Shown here one piece after another: positions 20,374 to 31,931 of a DNA stretch of 64,000 bases; the first letter of the stretch is position 1, and every line of letters starts with the position of its first letter. The stretch is from Burkholderia sp. USMB20 (GTDB lineage: Bacteria > Pseudomonadota > Gammaproteobacteria > Burkholderiales > Burkholderiaceae). Both the position numbers and the translations under genes were made by a program. The notes under the pieces are model-generated. The model was not told the DNA's origin and did not search any database. It was given only the letters and a program-made list of their open reading frames with translations. The DNA is taken from positions 62,001 through 126,000 of the forward strand of contig NZ_JTAN02000012.1 of NCBI RefSeq assembly GCF_000949135.2. The letters are read 5' to 3'.

Positions 20374-22155
20374 TTACATCTTGGCGGGCGCGGACACGCC
20401 GAGCACCGCCAGGCCGTTCTCGAGCACTTGCCGGGTCGCGGCGAGGAGCGCGGCGCGCGCGTTGCGCGGCGCTTCGTCGTCGACCAGCACGCGCTCCGCA
20501 TTGTAGAACGAGTGGAATTCACCAGCGAGATCGCGCAGGTAGAACGCGACCGCGTGCGGCGCCAGTTCGTTGGCCGCGTGCGTGAGCATGTCCGGATACT
20601 CGGCGAGCTTCTGCATTAGCGACACGGCCTGCGGGCTCGTGAGCTGCGACAGGTCGGCACCCGGCAGCTGCGCCGCGTCGACGTTGTAACGCGACTTCAG
20701 TTCGTTGAGCACCGAGCAGATCCGCGCATGCGCGTACTGGACGTAATAGACCGGGTTCTCGTCGTTCTGTTTCAGCGCGAGGTCGATGTCGAACACGAAT
20801 TCGGTGTCGGCCTTGCGGGAGATCAGGAAGAAACGGACCGCGTCGCGGCCGCGCGTGATGGTCGCCTCGTCGATCAGGTCGGGGGCCGCTTCCTGGCCCG
20901 GCGTCGCGCCTCCCGACCATTCGATCAGGTCGCGCACCGTCACGTAGCTGCCCGCGCGCTTCGACAGCTTCACTTCCTGGCCGTCGCGCATCACGGTGAC
21001 CATCTTGTGCAGCACGTAGTCGGGATAGCCCTTCGGGATGCCGATGTGCAGGCCCTGCAGGCCCGCGCGCACGCGCGCGATCGTGCCGTGGTGGTCCGAA
21101 CCCTGGATGTTGATCACCTTCGAGAAGCCGCGCTCCCACTTCGTCACGTGGTACGCGACGTCCGGCACGAAGTACGTGTACGTGCCGTCCGTCTTGCGCA
21201 TCACGCGATCCTTGTCGTCGCCCTCGTCGGTCGTGCGCAGCCACAGCGCGCCGTCCTGCTCGTAGGTCATGCCGGCCTTGATCAGCGCGTCGACCGTCTT
21301 CTCGACCCGGCCTTCGCTGTACAGCGACGACTCGAGGTAGTACTGGTCGAATTTCACGCCGAACGCCTGCAGGTCCATGTCCTGCTCGTGACGCAGGTAC
21401 GCGACCGCGAACTTGCGGATCGCGTCGAGATCGTCGATGTCGCCCGCGCCGGTGACCGGCTCGCCGTCCTTCGCGGCAACCGTCTCGCGGTTCAGGTAGT
21501 CGCGTGCGATGTCGGCGATGTATTCGCCGTTGTACGCGGCTTCCGGCCAGCCCGCGTCGCCCGGCTTCAGGCCGCGCGCGCGCGCCTGCGTCGAGATCGC
21601 GAGGTTGCCGATCTGCACGCCGGCGTCGTTGTAGTAGAACTCGCGGTGCACCGCGTAGCCCTGGCTCGCGATCACGTTCGCGAGCACGTCGCCGAGCGCC
21701 GCCTGGCGGCCGTGGCCGACGTGCAGCGGGCCGGTCGGGTTGGCCGACACGAATTCGAGCAGCACCTGCTTGCCCTTTTCGCGATCCGACGTGCCGAACG
21801 CACGGCCCTGGTCGAACACGGCGGCGATCACCGCCTGCTTCGCGGCGGCCGTCAGGCGCAGGTTGATGAAGCCGGGGCCGGCGATTTCGGCCGCGTCGAC
21901 GAGCCCTTGCGCGGCCGGCTGGGCCGTGAGCGCGGCGACGATCTGCTCGGCGAGCTGGCGCGGGTTCGTGCCGAGCGGCTTGGCGAGCTGCATCGCGACG
22001 TTGCACGCGACGTCGCCGTGCGCGGCGACCTTCGGGCGCTCGAGCGTGATGGCCGGGGCGACGAACGCTGCGTCGGCGCCTTTCAGCGCGTGTGCGACCT
22101 GCGTGACGCTATCCGCGAGCAGGGCTTCGAGGGTCTGTTTGTGAGCTGGCAGCAT
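20374..22155 (-). CDS. argS: Arginyl-tRNA synthetase
   Basis: Class I aminoacyl-tRNA synthetase that charges tRNA-Arg. 593 residues. The HIGH-type motif is HVGHGRQA and the KMSKS-type motif is KLSKRAG. The N-terminal Add-1 domain and the C-terminal anticodon-binding DALR domain (ending [12 protein letters not shown]) are complete. First gene of the leftward run that continues with the SPOR protein and dsbA. Confidence 0.98.
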   Translation of the reverse strand: MLPAHKQTLEALLADSVTQVAHALKGADAAFVAPAITLERPKVAAHGDVACNVAMQLAKPLGTNPRQLAEQIVAALTAQPAAQGLVDAAEIAGPGFINLRLTAAAKQAVIAAVFDQGRAFGTSDREKGKQVLLEFVSANPTGPLHVGHGRQAALGDVLANVIASQGYAVHREFYYNDAGVQIGNLAISTQARARGLKPGDAGWPEAAYNGEYIADIARDYLNRETVAAKDGEPVTGAGDIDDLDAIRKFAVAYLRHEQDMDLQAFGVKFDQYYLESSLYSEGRVEKTVDALIKAGMTYEQDGALWLRTTDEGDDKDRVMRKTDGTYTYFVPDVAYHVTKWERGFSKVINIQGSDHHGTIARVRAGLQGLHIGIPKGYPDYVLHKMVTVMRDGQEVKLSKRAGSYVTVRDLIEWSGGATPGQEAAPDLIDEATITRGRDAVRFFLISRKADTEFVFDIDLALKQNDENPVYYVQYAHARICSVLNELKSRYNVDAAQLPGADLSQLTSPQAVSLMQKLAEYPDMLTHAANELAPHAVAFYLRDLAGEFHSFYNAERVLVDDEAPRNARAALLAATRQVLENGLAVLGVSAPAKM

Positions 22156-22355
22156 GCTGGTAGAAGGCTTCGTTGGTGGCGGCCGGAAACGCCGGCCGGC
22201 CGGCGCGCTTTTTAAGCGCGCGTTTCAGGGATCGCAGAATTTTAACAGGTGCTAATATGCCGCTCAGGCGCCCCGCGTCCGCGAGGCCGGACGCCGGCCT
22301 GCCGGCGTCCCCCAACCGCGCCGCGCAGGCACAACAAGATGAAAAGGGAATAGTC

Positions 22356-22679
22356 ATGATTACGTTCAAGAGCAAGGCGGCACAGGATCTCGACGTGCTG
22401 AAGGATTTCGCCGTATACGTGCTGGGCCTCGTCGGCAAGCAATTGGGCGAACGCGGTGTCATTACGCACGACGAACTGGACCACGCGATCGCGAAGCTGG
22501 AAGGCGCGGTCGCGCAGGCGAAGCAGGAGCGTGCCGAGCACGCCGGCCATTTCCACGAGGACGAAGACGACCACGCGCACCACGAAGTGCCGCCGAGCCT
22601 GGCGCAGCGCGTCGCACCGTTCCTGACGATGCTGCGCGAAGCGAAGGCCGGTCAGGCCGACGTGCATTGGGGGTTCTGA
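22356..22679 (+). CDS. DUF1840 family protein
   Basis: A 107-residue cytoplasmic protein of unknown function. It begins MITFKSKAAQDL, has a helical middle (HDELDHAIAKLEGAVAQAKQE), a striking His/Asp/Glu-rich stretch (HAGHFHEDEDDHAHHE) that could bind metal, and ends ADVHWGF. I assign it to DUF1840 from these conserved ends, a family found mainly in Burkholderiales. The ATG at 22356 is taken instead of an upstream frame extension that looks non-coding. It is divergent from argS and followed by a terminator. Confidence 0.85.
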   Translation: MITFKSKAAQDLDVLKDFAVYVLGLVGKQLGERGVITHDELDHAIAKLEGAVAQAKQERAEHAGHFHEDEDDHAHHEVPPSLAQRVAPFLTMLREAKAGQADVHWGF

Positions 22680-22728
22680 ACTCCGTAGTCTGGCCGACGC
22701 GGATCGCGAGGTCGGCAAGGCAACAACG

Positions 22729-22757
22729 AGCCTGCTCGATGCAGGCTTTTCTTTTGT
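22729..22757 (+). terminator. Rho-independent terminator of the DUF1840 gene
   Basis: Seven-base-pair stem AGCCTGC/GCAGGCT with a five-base loop, followed directly by TTTTCTTTT. Confidence 0.9.
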
Positions 22758-22793
22758 CTGATGAAATCCGGGCCGGGCGGCTGGCCGCTCGCC

Positions 22794-22821
22794 TTGACCG
22801 GCAAGGGAAATTCCTTATAAT
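22794..22821 (+). promoter_or_regulatory. Sigma-70 promoter of a candidate small RNA
   Basis: TTGACC at 22794-22799, a 16-base spacer and a perfect TATAAT at 22816-22821. This is the best consensus-like promoter seen in the window. It points rightward into a stretch with no protein gene. Expected transcription start is about 22829. Confidence 0.8.
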
Positions 22822-22828
22822 TCAACGC

Positions 22829-22964
22829 AAGACTATGTGAAAGCGGGTGCGAAAACATAGTGCCGCCCGGGCAACCGGGTCCCACCTGGAGTGGGTATTT
22901 CGTCGATGGACGAAAAGAGAATCCCGCATGCGACGGCTGCCGAAAGGCGGCCGTTGGTTTTTCT
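22829..22964 (+). ncRNA. Candidate structured small RNA with five stem-loops
   Basis: A predicted transcript of about 135 nucleotides runs from the promoter at 22794-22821 to a terminator. Reading by eye it has five consecutive stems. They are ACTATGT/ACATAGT (22832-22861), CCCGG/CCGGG with a GCAA loop (22866-22879), CCCAC/GTGGG (22881-22895), TTTCGTC/GACGAAA with a GATG loop (22898-22915), and a nine-pair terminator stem with a GAAA loop (22933-22954) followed by a T-rich tail. The first loop contains GCGGG, which could pair with the free CCCGC at 22923-22927. No good reading frame fits. I do not recognise a known RNA family. It ends against the stop codon of a convergent unknown gene. Confidence 0.68.
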
Positions 22965-23550
22965 ACGCACGAATCTTCCGGCCTTCCAGGCTCGCGCGCA
23001 GCAAGGTGCGCAACGCCACCTTCCGGGCGTCCCGCTGGCGTTTCGTCAGGTCGCCCTCCAGCAGATAGGCGGATTGGACCCGCAGGACAAGCCTGCGCTT
23101 TCTCGCCCGATCCTTCGACACCTCGAAAAACACCGCGTACACGCGCTGCGTGCCGTCCGACAACACCGTTTCCACCGTGACGAAATTGCGTTGCCGTTCG
23201 TCCGCGACGACGATCCGGCGTGCCGGCAGCCCGACGATCACGTCGCGCAACAGTCGTCGCGACCCGTGATACCGGTCGGCGCACAGCACACGTGTCTCGC
23301 GGCCGTCGTCGTAGATTTCGTCATCCGGGATCGCGTCGCGATCACGCTGGTCCCATTTGAAGCTGCGCGTAAAGCAGTGGCACGAGAACAGCACCAGGAC
23401 CGTCACGTCGAATCCGGTTTCCAGATCGCAGATGAACGTCAGCGGGCGCAAATGGCTCAGATCCCAGCGCTCGCCGCGGTAGATCGTCGGCGGGAACGAG
23501 CTCGCACTGTCAGCTGGCGTTTCGGTGATCCGGATTTCGAAGGTCGGCAT
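22963..23550 (-). CDS. Conserved protein of unknown function
   Basis: A 195-residue soluble protein, no signal peptide or membrane segment. I recognise no domain. Notable points are a Cys/His cluster in LFSCHCFTRSFKW, an acidic DDEIYDDG segment, and a very basic C-terminal half (SKDRARKRRLVLRVQSAYLL and TKRQRDARKVALRTLL) that suggests nucleic-acid binding. The ATG at 23550 is used; an in-frame GTG 39 bases upstream is possible. It lies 187 bases downstream of the metH C-terminal gene on the same strand and is tail-to-tail with the candidate small RNA. The coding pattern looks genuine. Confidence 0.72.
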   Translation of the reverse strand: MPTFEIRITETPADSASSFPPTIYRGERWDLSHLRPLTFICDLETGFDVTVLVLFSCHCFTRSFKWDQRDRDAIPDDEIYDDGRETRVLCADRYHGSRRLLRDVIVGLPARRIVVADERQRNFVTVETVLSDGTQRVYAVFFEVSKDRARKRRLVLRVQSAYLLEGDLTKRQRDARKVALRTLLRASLEGRKIRA

Positions 23551-23675
23551 GCGGGAACGATTTTGGGAGAAGGGTGCCGTGCCGCCCACGCGCGCAAGCC
23601 CCGAGGCTTGGCGTTGTCGCGACTTCGCTTCCGGTTATCGAGATTAGGTATCCTGATGAATCGTGTCGTTGTGCG

Positions 23676-23699
23676 ACGCGCCCCTTGATCGGGGCGCGT
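23676..23699 (-). terminator. Hairpin downstream of metH, possible terminator
   Basis: A perfect nine-base-pair inverted repeat (ACGCGCCCC/GGGGCGCGT, six-base loop) lies 39 bases after the metH stop. No T-run follows on the minus strand, so it may be a weak terminator or an mRNA-stabilising structure. Confidence 0.45.
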
Positions 23700-23737
23700 G
23701 GCGATGGAAGCCGCGGATGGCGCCGCGGTCGATGCGG

Positions 23738-26455
<2,718 letters not shown>

Positions 26456-26501
26456 GGCGGTGCGAATTCGTATGAGGTAGGGCGGGCGTTGATGCGGTCG
26501 G

Positions 26502-27569
26502 TCAGGCGGCGTCGCTGTACTGGCTCGGCCAGCGGCGCGGTTTCACGTCGGCGAGCGCCTTCGCGATCTCGGCGATGTGTTCGGGGGTCGTGCCGCAGCA
26601 GCCGCCCGCGAGATTCACGAGCCCGGCCTGCGCGAATTCCTTCAGGAGGCCCGACGTGACGTCCGGCGTCTCGTCGAAGCCGGTGTCGCTCATCGGGTTC
26701 GGCAGGCCCGCGTTCGGGTAGCACGACACGTAGGTGTCGCACAGCTTCGCGAGCTCGGCGATGTACGGGCGCATCAGCGCCGCGCCGAGCGCGCAGTTCA
26801 GGCCGAACGTGAGCGGCTTCGCGTGGCGCAGCGAATTCCAGAACGCCTCGACCGTCTGGCCCGACAGGATGCGGCCCGATGCGTCGGTCACGGTGCCCGA
26901 GATCATGATCGGCAGGCGCTCGCCGGTGTCCTCGAACAGTTCGTCGAGCGCGAAGAGGGCGGCCTTCGCGTTCAGCGTGTCGAAGATCGTCTCGACGAGG
27001 AACAGGTCGACGCCGCCGTCGAGCAGCGCCTTCGCCTGCTGGTAATACGCGTCGCGCAGCTCGTCGAACGTGACGTTGCGCGCGCCCGGGTCGTTGACGT
27101 CCGGCGAGATGCTCGCCGTCTTCGGCGTCGGCCCGATCGCGCCCGCGACGAAGCGCGGTTTGTCGGGCGTCGCGTAGCGGGCCGCCGATTCGCGCGCGAG
27201 CCGCGCCGATTCGACGTTCATCTCGACGACGAGGTCTTCCATCCCGTAGTCGGCCTGAGCGACCGTCGTCGCGCCGAAGGTGTTGGTTTCGACGATGTCC
27301 GCGCCGGCCGCGAAGTACTGGTCGTGGATCTCGCTGATGATCTGCGGCTGCGTGAGCGACAGCAGTTCGTTGTTGCCCTTGATGTCGCGCGGGAAATCCT
27401 TGAAGCGCTCGCCGCGATACGCGGCCTCGTCGAGCTTGTAGCGCTGGATCATCGTGCCCATCGCGCCGTCGAGGATCAGGATGCGCGATTTCAGCAGCGC
27501 GGGCAGTGCGGCGCCACGCGTGTAGGGCGCGTCGAGCGGGGCGGAAGCGGCGAGAGGAGTCGCAGACAT
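26502..27569 (-). CDS. metH: Methionine synthase, homocysteine-binding part
   Basis: A 355-residue homocysteine S-methyltransferase domain corresponding to the first domain of MetH. It has [10 protein letters not shown] near the N-terminus, NTFGA, and the zinc-site segments GLNCALG and [10 protein letters not shown] (the Cys-Cys pair binds Zn). It ends where the linker to the pterin domain would start. The ATG at 27569 follows a Ser/Pro-rich stretch and starts MSATPLAA; upstream in-frame sequence looks non-coding. A TACAAT box lies at 27603-27608 on the minus strand. Likely cotranscribed with the C-terminal metH gene. Confidence 0.95.
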   Translation of the reverse strand: MSATPLAASAPLDAPYTRGAALPALLKSRILILDGAMGTMIQRYKLDEAAYRGERFKDFPRDIKGNNELLSLTQPQIISEIHDQYFAAGADIVETNTFGATTVAQADYGMEDLVVEMNVESARLARESAARYATPDKPRFVAGAIGPTPKTASISPDVNDPGARNVTFDELRDAYYQQAKALLDGGVDLFLVETIFDTLNAKAALFALDELFEDTGERLPIMISGTVTDASGRILSGQTVEAFWNSLRHAKPLTFGLNCALGAALMRPYIAELAKLCDTYVSCYPNAGLPNPMSDTGFDETPDVTSGLLKEFAQAGLVNLAGGCCGTTPEHIAEIAKALADVKPRRWPSQYSDAA

Positions 27570-27887
27570 GGGCGAGAGACCGGCGAAGACGGGAAAACCG
27601 TCATTGTAGCCGGTGCGCCGGGGCGCCGCCCGGCCTCGCGCGGCGTGCAGCCGCCCGGCGCGGCATGCGGGTGGCGCGCACGGTCGTGGTGCAGGCAACG
27701 GTGCGGGCCCGATGCCTGCGTGCGCGCGGTCTGCGCGCAATGAACGCGCGTACCTGTGTGCGAGGCGCGCACCGGTGGCACCAAACGAAAACCCCCGCCC
27801 GGCGAACCGGACGGGGGCTTGGATCGGAGTGCTCGCGGCGCCGCTTAGTGCGGCGAATGGCCCGGCGATGCGCCGGGCCGCGGGTCG
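27570..27887. other. 318-base region between DUF3567 gene and metH
   Basis: No gene. It contains the terminator of the DUF3567 gene at the right and a TACAAT minus-10 candidate for metH (27603-27608, minus strand) with no clear minus-35. I looked for SAM, SAH or cobalamin riboswitch signatures ahead of metH and saw none. Confidence 0.65.
27783..27818 (-). terminator. Rho-independent terminator of the DUF3567 gene
   Basis: Read on the minus strand, an eleven-position stem with one mismatch (CCCCCGTCCGG/CCGGGCGGGGG around a TTCG loop) is followed by TTTTCGTTT. Confidence 0.88.
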
Positions 27888-28145
27888 TCAGTGCAGGACG
27901 ACGGGCATCATCATCAGGCTGTCGAACTGTCCGAGGAATTCGTCCACTTCGTCGAGCGACGGTTCATCCTCGATCAGCTGCTTCACGTGCGCGCGGAATC
28001 GCTCGGCGAGCTCGCCGTCGATGAAGATCTCGCGCTGGGCGTTCTTGTCGACGATTTCGTATCCGCCGGCATTCATCAGATGGTGGCCGGCCTGCGGCGC
28101 AAATTCGACGACGCAGTAGTTGGGGCTGTTGTAGATCATTTGCAT
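27888..28145 (-). CDS. DUF3567 family protein
   Basis: A small cytoplasmic protein of 85 residues. It begins MQMIYNSPNYCVVEF and has GGYEIVDKNAQREIFIDGELAERF and an acidic helix EDEPSLDEVDEFLGQFD. The sequence matches my memory of the DUF3567 family, which has no assigned function. The ATG at 28145 is well supported by GAGGAG ten bases upstream; the longer in-frame version is unlikely. Monocistronic, with its own terminator. Confidence 0.85.
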   Translation of the reverse strand: MQMIYNSPNYCVVEFAPQAGHHLMNAGGYEIVDKNAQREIFIDGELAERFRAHVKQLIEDEPSLDEVDEFLGQFDSLMMMPVVLH

Positions 28146-28389
28146 GGCGGCACTCCTCTTCGCAGTGGCATCTGGCCTTGTTGTCCCGTAGGTGGGGCGG
28201 GCTGTGCCGGTTTCAAGGGGCTTGCGCTGCACACCCCGTTCTCCCGTTTGCGTGGGGTGTATCGGTTAGAAACCAATGTCTATCAAACGTTTCTTATTGT
28301 GATCCGGTGGACTGAAATAGTTGTTAAAGAGTGTCATCGGCCATTTCGGCAAGTCCTTTAATCGGTCGAAATTGCCGATTGGTCGATCG

Positions 28390-29668
28390 TCACGGCGCGG
28401 CCGGCGCCGAGGCCGGCAGTGCAGACGCTGGCGCGGGCGGTTGCACGGCGGGCGGCGGCGTGGGTTGTGCCGGCTCCGCGGCCGGTGCGCTGGCAGGCGC
28501 GTTGGTTGCGCCTTCCTTCGTTGCGCCTTGCGTCGCGCCGGCGGTCGGTGCATCCGGCGGGGCAAGCCGGCCGTGCCACAGCAGCTCGATCTGCGAACCG
28601 TTCGGTTCCGATTGTACGAGCCTCGCGGGCAGCCAGTCGAGCGACGGCGCGAGCCACATGTCGATGCGGCGCGTGTCGCCGTCGCGGCGCGGCAGCCGCA
28701 TGAAATGGCGTGCCCGGATGATGCCGGCCTGCGTCTGCACGTCCTCGTCGCCGATCACCGTGATCGGCCAGGTCTCGCCGCTGTTGTTGTCGATCACGAA
28801 GAACTGTTGCGTGACGCCCGGCTTGTACGCGGCCGGATTGCCGCGCACGAGCCCCGACAGCTGCATCAGCATGCTGAAGCGATCCTGCACGCCGTCGGGC
28901 AGCGGCGCGTTGTTCGGCGTGCGCGTGAAGACCACCTGGCGGATCTCGCGGTTGAAGATCGCGATGTCCTCGGGCCGCTTGCCGCGCTTCTCGACATAGC
29001 GGTCGGGCGCGACGCCGAACGCGTCGATGCGGCCTTCGCTCCGGTAGGAGAACGGGCCGACGAACGGCACCGGCATCGACACCGACAGATCGTAGGTGCG
29101 CCCGTCGGTGCGCCAGTGGATCGTGCCGATCATGTTCTGCATCCCGTTGTAGAACGTGTCGTACTGCAGGTCGCCGGGCGGCGGCGCCGCGAACTTCACC
29201 GCCGCTCGTCGCGGGGCCCGGCGTCGCGCACTGGCGCCACTGGCGGCATCGCGGACGATGCGCGTGCGCGCCGGATGCGCCTGTCGTGCCGCTCGCGGCG
29301 GAGCGGCGGCGCGGCGGCTCGCCGTGCTCGGCCGTCTGCGTCGACGTGAGGACCGGCTCGGCGACGGCGCGGGCTTCGGTGCAGGCTTCGGCGTGGCGGG
29401 GAGCCGGTTTCGCCGGCGCCTGCTCGGCCGGATGTGCGGCCGGATGTTCGGCCGGCTTCGGCGCAGGCTGGCGCTCGATCGGTTGCGGCTTCAGCAATTC
29501 GATCTGCACCGGTATCGCGGCGGGCGCGGGCGGCGTGAACGCGTCGCGGCTGCGCGTCAGCCACAAGGCCGCGAGCGCGTGCAGCACCAGCACGACCACG
29601 AGCGCGATGCCCACGCGCAGCCAGCGGCGGGGCGGGGCGTGACGAGGACGGGTGTCGGCAGGCGGCAT
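28390..29668 (-). pseudogene. DUF3108 protein gene, disrupted by frameshifts
   Basis: Two reading frames together make one protein. The N-terminal frame from ATG 29668 has a membrane helix (VGIALVVVLVLHALAALWLT) and a Pro/Ala/Lys-rich linker as in TonB-like anchors. The DUF3108 domain, periplasmic and of unknown function, is in another frame from about 29199 down to 28390 (KFAAPPPGDLQYDTFYNGMQ to the Pro/Ala-rich end). An extra G in the GGCGGTG at about 29200 would suffice to join TSG to VKFAAPPP. The Ala/Ser-rich stretch just before it (29200-29290) also appears to change frame twice. Sequence error is as likely as true inactivation. Confidence 0.75.
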
Positions 29669-29805
29669 CGGCGAAACGGTACAGGGTTGGGGCGGTCGCG
29701 GCGCGCAGCGCGCGTCACAGCCGTCGGACCGCCGGATGCGCCGCGCGTTCGCGGTACATCGCGCGGGTGTCGCACGTGTGTAGCGCGCCCGGCGTGTCAG
29801 GCGTG

Positions 29806-30681
29806 TCAGGCGTCGCGCGCGTCCGGACTATAGCCGAGTTCGTAGGACAGTTTCTGCGCGCAGGCACGCAGCGCGGTGTCGATTTCGCCGCCCCACGCGA
29901 TGTCGAACATGCCTTCCTGGCCGAGCGCGACGATCGCGAGCGCGAGTTCGCCGACCGCGTCGAACACCGGCATGCAGAACGCATGGATCGTCGGCAGCAG
30001 CATCCCTTCGACGCGCGCGGCCTGATGCGCACGCACGTCGGCGAGCACCGCCTCGACCTCGTCGAGCGTGCGCGGGCCGCCGTGATGCGGCGAGCGGCGC
30101 GTGTCGGCGAGTTCGCGTTCGAGCATCGCCGCGGTCTTGCTGCGCGGCAGGTACGCGGCGAACAGCAGGCCCGTCGCGGAGCCGAGCAGCGGCATCACGT
30201 CGCCGAGCTTCAGCGACGCCTTCGCGGGATGGCTCGATTCCATCCAGTGCACGATCGTCGGTCCCTGGTTGCCCCACACCGCGATGCCGACCGTCTGGTC
30301 GACGCGGTCGCGCAACTCGGTCAGCGCGATCCGCGCGAGTTTCACGCCGTCGACGCGCGCGAGCCGCGCGAGCCCCATCTGCAGCGCGAAGCCGCCGAGT
30401 TCGTAGCGGCCCGACACGGGATCCTGCGACACGACGCCGAGCCGCGAGAAGCTGACCAGGTAGCGGTGCGCCTTCGCCGGGCTCATGCCCGCGCGCTGCG
30501 CGAGGTCGCGCAGCATCATCGCGCGCGGCTCGCTCGTCAGCACATCGAGCAGGCGGAAGCCGACCTCGATCGACTGGATGCCGGAACGGAGCTTCTCGCC
30601 GCCTTCACCGTGTTCGCCGGCGCCGGTGTCGTCGGTGTCGGAATCGGCGGGATCGTCGTCGGGAAGCGGGCTGGCAGGCAT
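29806..30681 (-). CDS. IclR-family transcriptional regulator
   Basis: A 291-residue regulator. An acidic N-terminal tail (DDDPADSDTDD) precedes the winged-helix DNA-binding domain (about residues 35-95: GFRLLDVLTSEPRAMMLRDLA, then AKAHRYLVSFSRLG). The C-terminal IclR effector domain follows (VDQTVGIAVWGNQGPTIV, GLLFAAYLP, and PVFDAVGELALAI). The ATG at 30681 is preferred to a TTG two codons earlier. It is divergent from the FAH-family gene, 127 bases away, so it may control that gene and the crotonase gene after it, probably in an aromatic or ketone degradation pathway. Confidence 0.9.
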   Translation of the reverse strand: MPASPLPDDDPADSDTDDTGAGEHGEGGEKLRSGIQSIEVGFRLLDVLTSEPRAMMLRDLAQRAGMSPAKAHRYLVSFSRLGVVSQDPVSGRYELGGFALQMGLARLARVDGVKLARIALTELRDRVDQTVGIAVWGNQGPTIVHWMESSHPAKASLKLGDVMPLLGSATGLLFAAYLPRSKTAAMLERELADTRRSPHHGGPRTLDEVEAVLADVRAHQAARVEGMLLPTIHAFCMPVFDAVGELALAIVALGQEGMFDIAWGGEIDTALRACAQKLSYELGYSPDARDA

Positions 30682-30808
30682 GGGCAACGGGGGCGCGACA
30701 AGGCGGCAAGGGTCGGGACGAAAACGGCGCGCACGATCGTGGCGCGCCGCACGGATTCACCATCGTAAAATAGATTCCCTCCATCGTCACTAAAACGGCA
30801 GATACCCC

Positions 30809-31801
30809 ATGAAACTTGCATCGCTGAAGGACGGCACGCGCGACGGCCAGCTGATCGTCGTGTCGCGCGACCTGCACACCGCGGCGATCGCCGATGCGAT
30901 CGCACCGACGCTGCAGCGCGTCCTCGACGACTGGGCGTTCTACGCGCCGCAACTGCGCGACCTGTACGACGCGCTGAACCACGGCCGCGCACGCAACGCG
31001 TTCGCGTTCGATCCGGCGAACTGCATGGCGCCGCTGCCGCGCGCGTTCCAGTGGGCCGACGGCTCCGCGTACGTGAACCACGTCGAGCTCGTGCGGCGCG
31101 CGCGCGGCGCCGAGATGCCGCCGGAGTTCTGGACCGATCCGCTGATGTACCAGGGCGGCAGCGACGATTTCCTCGGCGCGCGCGACGACATCATGTGTCC
31201 GTCCGAGGAATGGGGCATCGACTTCGAGGCCGAAGTCGCGGTGATCACCGGCGACGTGCCGATGAGCGCATCGCCGGACGACGCGCTGAAGGCCGTGCGG
31301 CTCGTCACGCTCGTGAACGACGTGTCGCTGCGCAACCTGATTCCGGCCGAACTCGCGAAGGGCTTCGGCTTCTTCCAGAGCAAGCCGGCCACCGCGTTCG
31401 CACCGGTCGCGGTGACGCTCGACGAGCTCGGCGACGAATGGCGCGAAGGCCGCGTGCACCGGCCGATGATCGTCCACTGGAACGGCAGGAAGGTCGGCCA
31501 GCCCGACGCGGGCACCGACATGGTGTTCCACTTCGGCCAGCTGATCGCGCACGCGGCGAAGACGCGTAACCTGCGTGCCGGCTCGATCGTCGGCTCGGGC
31601 ACGGTGTCGAACAAGGACGCGAAGCGCGGCTACTGCTGCATCGCCGAGAAGCGCTGCCTCGAGACGATCGAGCACGGCGCGCCGCAGACCGAATTCATGC
31701 GCTACGGCGACACCGTGCGCATCGAGATGTTCGACGCGGCCGGCAAGTCGATCTTCGGCGCGATCGAGCAGGCGGTCGCCCCGCCCGACGGCGCGGCCTG
31801 A
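30809..31801 (+). CDS. Fumarylacetoacetate hydrolase family protein
   Basis: A 330-residue FAH-fold enzyme. It has an N-terminal FAH_N-like region ([20 protein letters not shown]), then the FAH domain with the metal-binding acidic residues in [25 protein letters not shown], and GSGTVSNKD near the end. Members cleave C-C bonds in beta-diketo acids, for example fumarylacetoacetate. The length is shorter than mammalian FAH and fits the bacterial 330-residue group. A TAAAAT box at 30765-30770 is a candidate minus-10. Divergent IclR neighbour, with a crotonase gene downstream. Confidence 0.9.
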   Translation: MKLASLKDGTRDGQLIVVSRDLHTAAIADAIAPTLQRVLDDWAFYAPQLRDLYDALNHGRARNAFAFDPANCMAPLPRAFQWADGSAYVNHVELVRRARGAEMPPEFWTDPLMYQGGSDDFLGARDDIMCPSEEWGIDFEAEVAVITGDVPMSASPDDALKAVRLVTLVNDVSLRNLIPAELAKGFGFFQSKPATAFAPVAVTLDELGDEWREGRVHRPMIVHWNGRKVGQPDAGTDMVFHFGQLIAHAAKTRNLRAGSIVGSGTVSNKDAKRGYCCIAEKRCLETIEHGAPQTEFMRYGDTVRIEMFDAAGKSIFGAIEQAVAPPDGAA

Positions 31802-31820
31802 CGCAAACGCGCCAGCCGAC

Positions 31821-31856
31821 GCGAAACCCGGCCCCGGCCCGCGCGCCGGGTTTCGC
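31821..31856 (+). terminator. Long perfect hairpin after the FAH gene
   Basis: Twelve-base perfect inverted repeat (GCGAAACCCGGC/GCCGGGTTTCGC) with a twelve-base loop, 20 bases after the FAH stop. There is little T-run, so it is a terminator-like or processing structure. Confidence 0.55.
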
Positions 31857-31860
31857 CTGA

Positions 31861-31888
31861 TGTTTGCCCGCGCGGGCTTGGCTACACT
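31861..31888 (+). promoter_or_regulatory. Possible promoter of the crotonase gene with internal palindrome
   Basis: TGTTTG (31861-31866), 16-base spacer, TACACT (31883-31888). A perfect 12-base palindrome GCCCGCGCGGGC sits in the spacer at 31866-31877 and could be an operator. The boxes are weak. Confidence 0.35.
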
Positions 31889-31931
31889 CGATTCAGGCGC
31901 TTCAGGCGTCTCGAGAACCCGGGAGCTGCGC

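Noticed and set aside
27570-27790. Riboswitch (SAM, SAH or cobalamin) ahead of metH
   Set aside because: None of the conserved core sequences can be found on the minus strand in this gap.
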